This document shows positions 57,994 to 64,000 of a stretch of 64,000 bases of DNA, piece after piece. The notes below the pieces were generated by a model that was given only the letters and a program-made list of their open reading frames with translations, ran no database searches and had not been told where the DNA came from. The DNA comes from Tolypeutes matacus (lineage: Eukaryota; Chordata; Mammalia; Cingulata; Chlamyphoridae), in the NCBI GenBank assembly GCA_026826555.1, contig JAKSZT010053769.1, positions 1,394,505-1,458,504 of the forward strand, given 5' to 3'. The translations under genes were made by a program, and so were the position numbers. Positions within the stretch are counted from its first letter, which is position 1. Each line of letters begins with the position of its first letter.

Positions 57994-60195
57994 AATCTTA
58001 CATACAAAATCTGATCTGTTTTCGGAATTCTGGATGACCTGTGTATACCACTGGAAAATTTCCTCAGTTTGAGTGAAATAAGGCAAGAGGTTGGCAACAT
58101 TGGAGGATAAACAACAGCACATTGTTACTGGACATCACTAACTACTTCCCACTGCAATAAGCTCTAAATCAATTCAGAAAATGTGCTCATCATTATTTTA
58201 ATGCTTTATCCTTTCTAGTGAACTGTCTGTTGTGATAGGGAGTTTCAACTCAATATTGGTTTTATAAAATCCAAGTCTCTAATTTGAAAAGACTCAAAAT
58301 CTAATGAGTAGTTTGAGAACAGCTGAACAGCTTTAGGGCTACATTAACAGTACATGTATACACACACACACACACACATGTGTATTCAGTATAATATTGT
58401 ATTGGGCATCTCATGACTATGGCCACTCAGACAGTACTTCTCACAAAACAAACTGGCTTTGCCCATAAAAGTGGATATGACATATGTGAAAATGGCAGAA
58501 GATTCTGTCCTTTGTAGCGATCAGAGAAGTCATAAAAGAAAAAGGTACAGCAAAGTTTTTTAGGGACAAATACCCAACTTCTACCATCACACTGAACATA
58601 TAAAACATTTTTAAGAATCTAATTTCTTTTGGCTCAAACCCATTGCTTCTTTCACTACCAAAGACTAACGCTTAAACCTACCTAGAATCATGGTTTTATA
58701 TTTTCTTTTCTTTTGTGTGCATATGTCTCTGAGTTTAAAAATATTTTTCTATGAATGATAATGAATTTCTGATTATTCATAGTAAATTTGAACATATGAA
58801 TTTCATTAATAAAAAGATCAAGTGGTATTAAAATAATATTGATATAAAATCATATTTATAAATATATAAACAAAGTAATTAAGATTTGAAAGAAACCTTA
58901 GAAAATATCTAGTCTGATCCTTATATTTTACAGGGGAGGAAACCAAGGTATATATGTGTAAAAGTGTAACTTTATAGTATATATTCCATAAGATAAGGAC
59001 AGAGAAAAAATTCTATCATCCAAAATAAAAGTAATTATCTTATATATGAAAATCAGCAGATTTGACTATTTCTTTATTAGATATTATCCAATTTTAATCA
59101 TTGTACATTATTCTATTTGTTTCTAAAATTTTTTCCTGATTACTGATATATTTGTATGTTGTGTGTATAATTCATTACTTTTTTTTCTATGATGTTTATG
59201 CCATACTAGAAAAACAAGAAAATTAAGCCATTCAAGATTTTCCTTCTGTTAGTCAGTTTCTAGGGATACTGTCTTTTCAATCACTACAAAATACATCTAT
59301 CTCTTGCTCAGTGACAAAACAATTTCATAGTGAGCAATGGTTGGTGGAGAAAAAGTTCATTCTTGTTGCACCATTTTCTTTGCCATTTTTAAATGCATAT
59401 GCATAGAACAGAGGGGGGAAAAGTCATAGAACAGAGGGGAAAAAAGAAAACTTCATTAGGACAAAAGAATGCTTAATACAGAGTGCCTTGAAGTAGGAGG
59501 AATAGAATTTGTGTGCAAGAGACTGAAGCGTGTATAGGATGCTACCTCCTTGTCTGCCCATTTGGTGAATGCACATAGGCATGTTGCACAAATCAAATTT
59601 ATTCCATATGATTTCTCTTACTAAAAAGATGTGATTTCACATAAATTGGTGAATGTGTTTTTCCCTAAAACTATAATTTTAAAATAACACTCTTATGTTC
59701 TATATCAGTTAGTGTGTTTTTGGAGGAAAAGTCATTAAGACATTACACCAGAAAAAGCAAAAAAAGAAAGTCTTTCTTGAAAAATGGTATACATTTTCAG
59801 AAGCTGTTATGGTTGAAAGTCATTAATTAAAGAATTATTATGTAATCAATACAGTCAAAACTCCTCCACAAATATTTAAAAAGGAGAAATTAATGATGTC
59901 AAAATAAGACAAACAATAATTAAACAATTGCAACTGAAAAAATGGTATAACGGTATAACCACAGAATTACTATAACATTAACAACATTGCCACATTTTAT
60001 TATAGTTCTACAGATTCAAAAGTATTTTAAGATGTTAGCTTAAACTTCAGAACAAACTTGTAAGAAAGTCAGATCATCCCCTCCAGTCTTATGTCTTTTC
60101 ACTCTCTTTGATGCCTGCTTTCCTTATTTACATTCTCCTAACCAAGGTCCTCTCTGCACTACAGCCTTCAGCCTTCACACGTGCTGTTAACTCTG
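57994..60195. other. Unassigned intronic sequence
   Basis: About 2.2 kb, A+T-rich. Contains a short (AC)n at about 58361-58378, a MIR-like scrap near 58915-58960 and a local duplication of 'catagaacagagggg' near 59402-59445. No exon. Confidence 0.45.
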
Positions 60196-60199
60196 TGTT

Positions 60200-61312
60200 T
60201 TAGTTAATTAAAGGCTGCCAAGGCAATATACCAGAAATGGGTTGGCTTTTACAATGGAGATTTGTGACAGTTTGAAGTTCTTTTTATGAATCCCAAAAAA
60301 GAGAAAGATCATGTTTTTGAGCTAATCCATTCCTTTGGGTATGCGAACATTTTGAGTGGACTCTGTCAGTGAGGCATGACTCAGGTTGTCTCCACCCTCT
60401 TGCTGAGCCTGGTATACATGGAGACACAGAGAGAGACAGACACAGAGAGAAAGGAAGCACTCTTTTTTTATCTTGCCATGTGAGAGAAGACTCTGGGTTC
60501 ATCAACAGCTGCAGAAAGGCAGAGAAGTCCCAAGAGACTCAGAGATGGGGCCTGGAAAGAGACAAGCCCTATGCCTGGTTGTCCACAGCTGAGCTCCAGG
60601 AGACAGTAGATTCTGGAGGGGAAGGCAGTGACCTCAACAGAGATCACCCACCTTCTTGCTTCATCATGTGGCAACATGCCTGGATCACCAGCAACTGACT
60701 TTGGTGAGAAAGCATCTCTGATAGTGCCTTGATTTAGACATTTCACAGCCTTAGAACTGAAAGCTTTTACTTTAAATAAAATTCCCATTATAAAAGTCAA
60801 CTCATTATCAACAGCCCTGTGGCAAATTAAGACAGGATTTCTTAATTTATAAGGTTACAGTTCTGAGGCTGAGAAAATTGTCCAAATCAAGGCATCATCA
60901 GGCAACACTCATCTGATGGTTTCATGCCTTCTCCTCTGGGCCTTTGTTGCTCTCAGATTTAGACTTCCTCTGGCTTTCTCTCTGTTCCTGTGGCTGGGCT
61001 GTCTCTCTTCTGGTTCCATTGCTTTCAGCTTCTGCCTTTCTTGGCTTTCTCTCTCAGGTTCTGTGGGCTCCTCTCTGAGTTCCTGGGTCTTTTCTCTCCA
61101 CTCTTGTCTCTCTGAATTCATCCTGTTTATAAAGGACTCCAGTAAGAGGTTCAAGACTCACCCTGGGTCATGCCCTACCAAAGTAATCCAATCAAAGGCC
61201 CTTAACTGAAATAATTTAACCTAAAGGTCCAACCTACAATAGGGTCACACCCACAGGAATGCATTAGGATCAAGGACATCTTTTCTGTGGTACATACAGT
61301 CTCACACTACCA
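60200..61312 (-). mobile_element. Unnamed repeat family, antisense copy 4 (host of a nested copy)
   Basis: Left part 60200-60263 ('aaaggctgccaaggcaatataccagaaatgggttggcttttacaatgg') and right part 60841-61312 ('ggttacagttctgaggctgagaaaattgtccaaatcaaggcatcatcagg', 'tttataaaggactccag', 'agggtcacacccacaggaatgc', 'gtggtacatacagtctcacac'). The 60909-61154 frame, rich in Glu and Arg, is the reverse of a CT-rich inner part and not a gene. Confidence 0.8.
60264..60832 (+). mobile_element. Unnamed repeat family, sense copy 5 nested in copy 4
   Basis: Begins 'gtgacagtttgaagttctttttatg' and ends 'ccctgtggcaaattaagac', with 'aagatcatg', 'atccattcctttgggtatgcgaac', 'cttgccatgtgagagaag' and 'ttgatttagacatttcacagcc' inside. 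The flanks ggagattt (60256-60263) and caggattt (60833-60840) share only the last five bases, so the target duplication is uncertain. Confidence 0.75.
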
Positions 61313-61319
61313 TTCTCTG

Positions 61320-61770
61320 TCTGGAAAGTGATCCTTTCCATGCTTCCTATTAAGTCCAAGTATGTCAGGGCAGTGTTCCTTCCTCTCCTACCAGACTAGA
61401 TATGTCCCCAACATGTAGGCTCATTATATATATCCATAGAAATGAAATAATTACCATGTAATTATTTTATCTTCGCTATCATGCTGTAACTTTTCATGAG
61501 GAAAGGGACTGGTATCAGTTACTTATTGTTGATTGCCAAATTGGATCAACCAAAGTTAGAATCCAGCTTTACAGCTTATTTCAGTAATGTTATATTTTCT
61601 GGTAATATTCTATAAAAAGAAAACTATACTCATTAAAATAATAATTTATTAGCACATTGAAGAACTGATTATATTAGAAAATCATGAAAAACTTCTTCAG
61701 ACAGGTCATTGTTTACCATATTATAACATTAAGAATATTTTGTTATGTATATATGCATTGTATGCTTGTG
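61320..61770. other. Unassigned intronic sequence
   Basis: No recognised element. Confidence 0.4.
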
Positions 61771-61775
61771 TCATA

Positions 61776-62165
61776 GTTCCCAGCTGCTAAGACAAATAAC
61801 ATACAATGGGATGGCTTAACAGCAGGAGTTCATTGGCTCACAGTTTTGAAACTAGGAGAAGTCCAAAACTGAGGTGTCAGCAAGGTGATGCTTTTTCCCT
61901 GAAGACTGTGGCATTCGGGGGCTGGCTTCTTTGGATACTTGGCTTTTCCATCATTTGGCAGTGCGTATGGTGGCATCTCATTTCTCTTCTGCATTCCACT
62001 GACTTCTAGTTTCTTACCATGGCTTTTCTCTATGTCTGAATTTCATTTAGCTTATAAAGGACTCTTATAATCCAGATTAAAGTCCAACTTGATTCAGTTC
62101 GCCACCCCTTAACTAAAAATTTCATCTTTAAAAGGTCCTATTTATAATGGATTCACACACATGTA
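61776..62165 (-). mobile_element. Unnamed repeat family, antisense copy 6
   Basis: 'cagctgctaagacaaataacatacaatgggatggctt', 'cacagttttgaaactaggagaagtcc', 'cttataaaggactcttataatccagattaaagtcc', 'aaaggtcctatttataatggattcacac'. The order matches copies 3 and 4; the far end is missing. Confidence 0.8.
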
Positions 62166-62169
62166 CATA

Positions 62170-64000
62170 AATGGATGACTATTTTCTGCTATCAAAGAAA
62201 ACACTGTTTAAAACTGAATATTGTTTTCAGACAATGTCTGAAGGTTTGCTGTATTGTAATTCTGATCAAATGCATTCATGTTTACTGGTTTTCAAATAGA
62301 GAAAAGAAAAGTTTAATTGATGTACAATTTTGACATCTGTAGGGAAAATAATACAGAGTGTTGGAAGTATAAAATTACAATAAGATCTGTTCCAAATTTC
62401 TGCTTTAGAACTAAATATTTGTTTTATCAACTTGAATCTTTGGGAAACTAAATGCTTTCTTCCATGGAAACTCTTATAAATAATGTTTAGTTTTTTAGGT
62501 GACTCAATAAAATAAATAATTTTAAAAAGTGATGGAAAAATATTGTACAAAGTTAACAATGAAATGAATATTTGTGATAAAAACAGGAGATTGTTAAAAT
62601 ATTAATAATTTAAAAAGAATATTTTAAAAAACTACATAAGAATTTTTTTTTAAAAAAACTTTATATTTAATGTTGAGGTTTGAGAAATATTTGGGGAGAA
62701 TGCAGCACGGACTTCTGGGCAATTTCAAAAGGTTTTAGGCTTTGATACATTGCTTCTGGTAATTTTAAAAATTTCATTCAAATTTTAGACATCCATTTCC
62801 TTGCTAGAGATATATCACTAAAGTTATTTTAAAAATCCCAAAGTTATCAGGACTTCCTTGGAATGTCCAGCTTAGCCAAAACCTCCATGAGGTGGATTTG
62901 AAGGAAACTGATGCCTTTCATGAATTTTCCTGTGTTAGTACTTCTGAAAATTCCTAGAAAGCTTTCATGCCACAAAAATCTGCTAGGTGGTTATCTCCTA
63001 TAGACCAGTGGCCAGACATTGCTGGAGTATTCCAGCCAGCTCAAGGCACTTCTTCAGGTTGCTGTCTTCCTTTGTATCCTTTTGCCTCTTCCTTAACTCT
63101 CTTCCTATATTTGATATTAAAATAATAATTAAGAACAACATAAGGAAATTAATTGAAAAAAAGTAAAGGTGGATATTAGATTTTCTCTTCCAAGACCCAT
63201 CAGTCTTGCCTTCCCAGGGGACTTCTACTTCCTGGCCCTCTTTATTCTTACTCCTTCAATGCTGTAGCGTTTCAAGAGCCATGTGTCTTCTATAGACAAT
63301 CAGCTGCTTAAAATTCATTCTCCTCAAAGTCCAGGGTAAATTTGAGAGAAAAAAGTATTTAATCCCCTCAAGAGTCTAGAGTTGGCTTCTTATTTTTCCT
63401 TCAACCTAGGATGATTAGCAGTGTGAACATGCATCTGCTTCAGGGGGATAATACCATACAGCCATAAAGGGAGATCTAGATCCTGGAGACAAAGGCAAGG
63501 GAATCATTTGAGTAGACCAAATGCTTTCCAAACTCTGTGTGATTCCATTTTACCCTCCTTAGCACATAGCGTGCACTAAAACAGGGCCAGTTCAAATTCC
63601 TAATTTGGATAGCTAAAAAGTAAAATATTTTAAAGGGTGCAGTTCCATTAAAGAATCACACAAAATACATTACTAATTAGAATACTTAACATTTAGTGTA
63701 AATTGTCTGATGATTTAAGTAGCTGGGGTTTATCTCAAAGCAATGAATAGGTATTTGTAAGACTCACTAAAGTGGCTACTCCCTGAACTATGGGTGTGCC
63801 TGTCTTAAGGACAAATTCCAGGCTCCACCCTACAAGTAAAAATTCTTTGCAAGCCCTAACAAGCCAGTATCGAAGCTCCAACAATTCTGAGATCTTTATC
63901 CCGAAGAATCTGCTGGCCACATTAAAAGAGCATTTTGTCCTTGTTACACAAAGACTACTCAAACTTATTACCCATGCTTGCTAGTTTGACTTAATGACTG
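62170..64000. other. Unassigned intronic sequence to the window edge
   Basis: About 1.8 kb with no repeat or exon that I can support. Opposing open frames at 63735-63984 overlap each other and have no recognisable product. Confidence 0.4.

Noticed and set aside
60909..61154. Glu/Arg-rich minus-strand frame
   Set aside because: It lies wholly inside a repeat copy and comes from its CT-rich stretch. Other copies do not keep the frame.

Overview
This is a mammalian nuclear intronic window: A+T-rich, dominated by interspersed retrotransposons, with no dense gene content. The tRNA-derived SINEs with an oligo-A tail, the L1 3' ends and a half-L1 (HAL1) copy match my memory of xenarthran genomes (sloth, anteater or armadillo). 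I lean to a sloth or anteater, but the species is an inference.

The only gene I can support is a diacylglycerol kinase on the minus strand, most likely DGKB. Two coding exons lie about 0.9 kb apart, at 8411-8531 (121 bp) and 7420-7480 (61 bp). Their splice sites and phases join exactly and encode about 61 residues of the C-terminal part of the DGK accessory domain. Bases 1-7419 would be the intron before the last coding exon, and 8532-64000 would lie in the upstream intron. I saw no further exon.

The rest is repeat archaeology. Bases 1-7.4 kb hold an L1 ORF1 fragment, a young SINE, L2- and MIR-type relics and a CCA-rich tract. At 9-17.7 kb are MIR relics, a HAL1 copy carrying a later SINE, an L1 3' end and old DNA-transposon-like repeats. 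The stretch 17.7-22.1 kb is largely unassigned. A 5'-truncated antisense L1 with a duplicated 3'UTR block lies at 22.2-24.2 kb. From 24 to 43 kb there are L2 and MIR relics, three SINE insertions with clear target-site duplications, and long unassigned stretches.

The most structured part is 43.0-52.4 kb: an old, nearly complete antisense L1 broken by several younger insertions. Two of these are copies of one unnamed repeat family placed in opposite orientation, and one of those copies was itself split by an mRNA-derived retrocopy. At 54.8-58.0 kb an antisense L1 is flanked by a perfect 13-bp duplication but lacks most of its coding region. At 60.2-62.2 kb more copies of the unnamed family occur, one nested inside another.

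I found no operon, CRISPR array, immune system or other multi-gene system, and no evidence of a new biological system. The best leads are a possible alternative C-terminus of the kinase by intron retention, the nested retrocopy, the internally deleted L1, and the unnamed repeat family.
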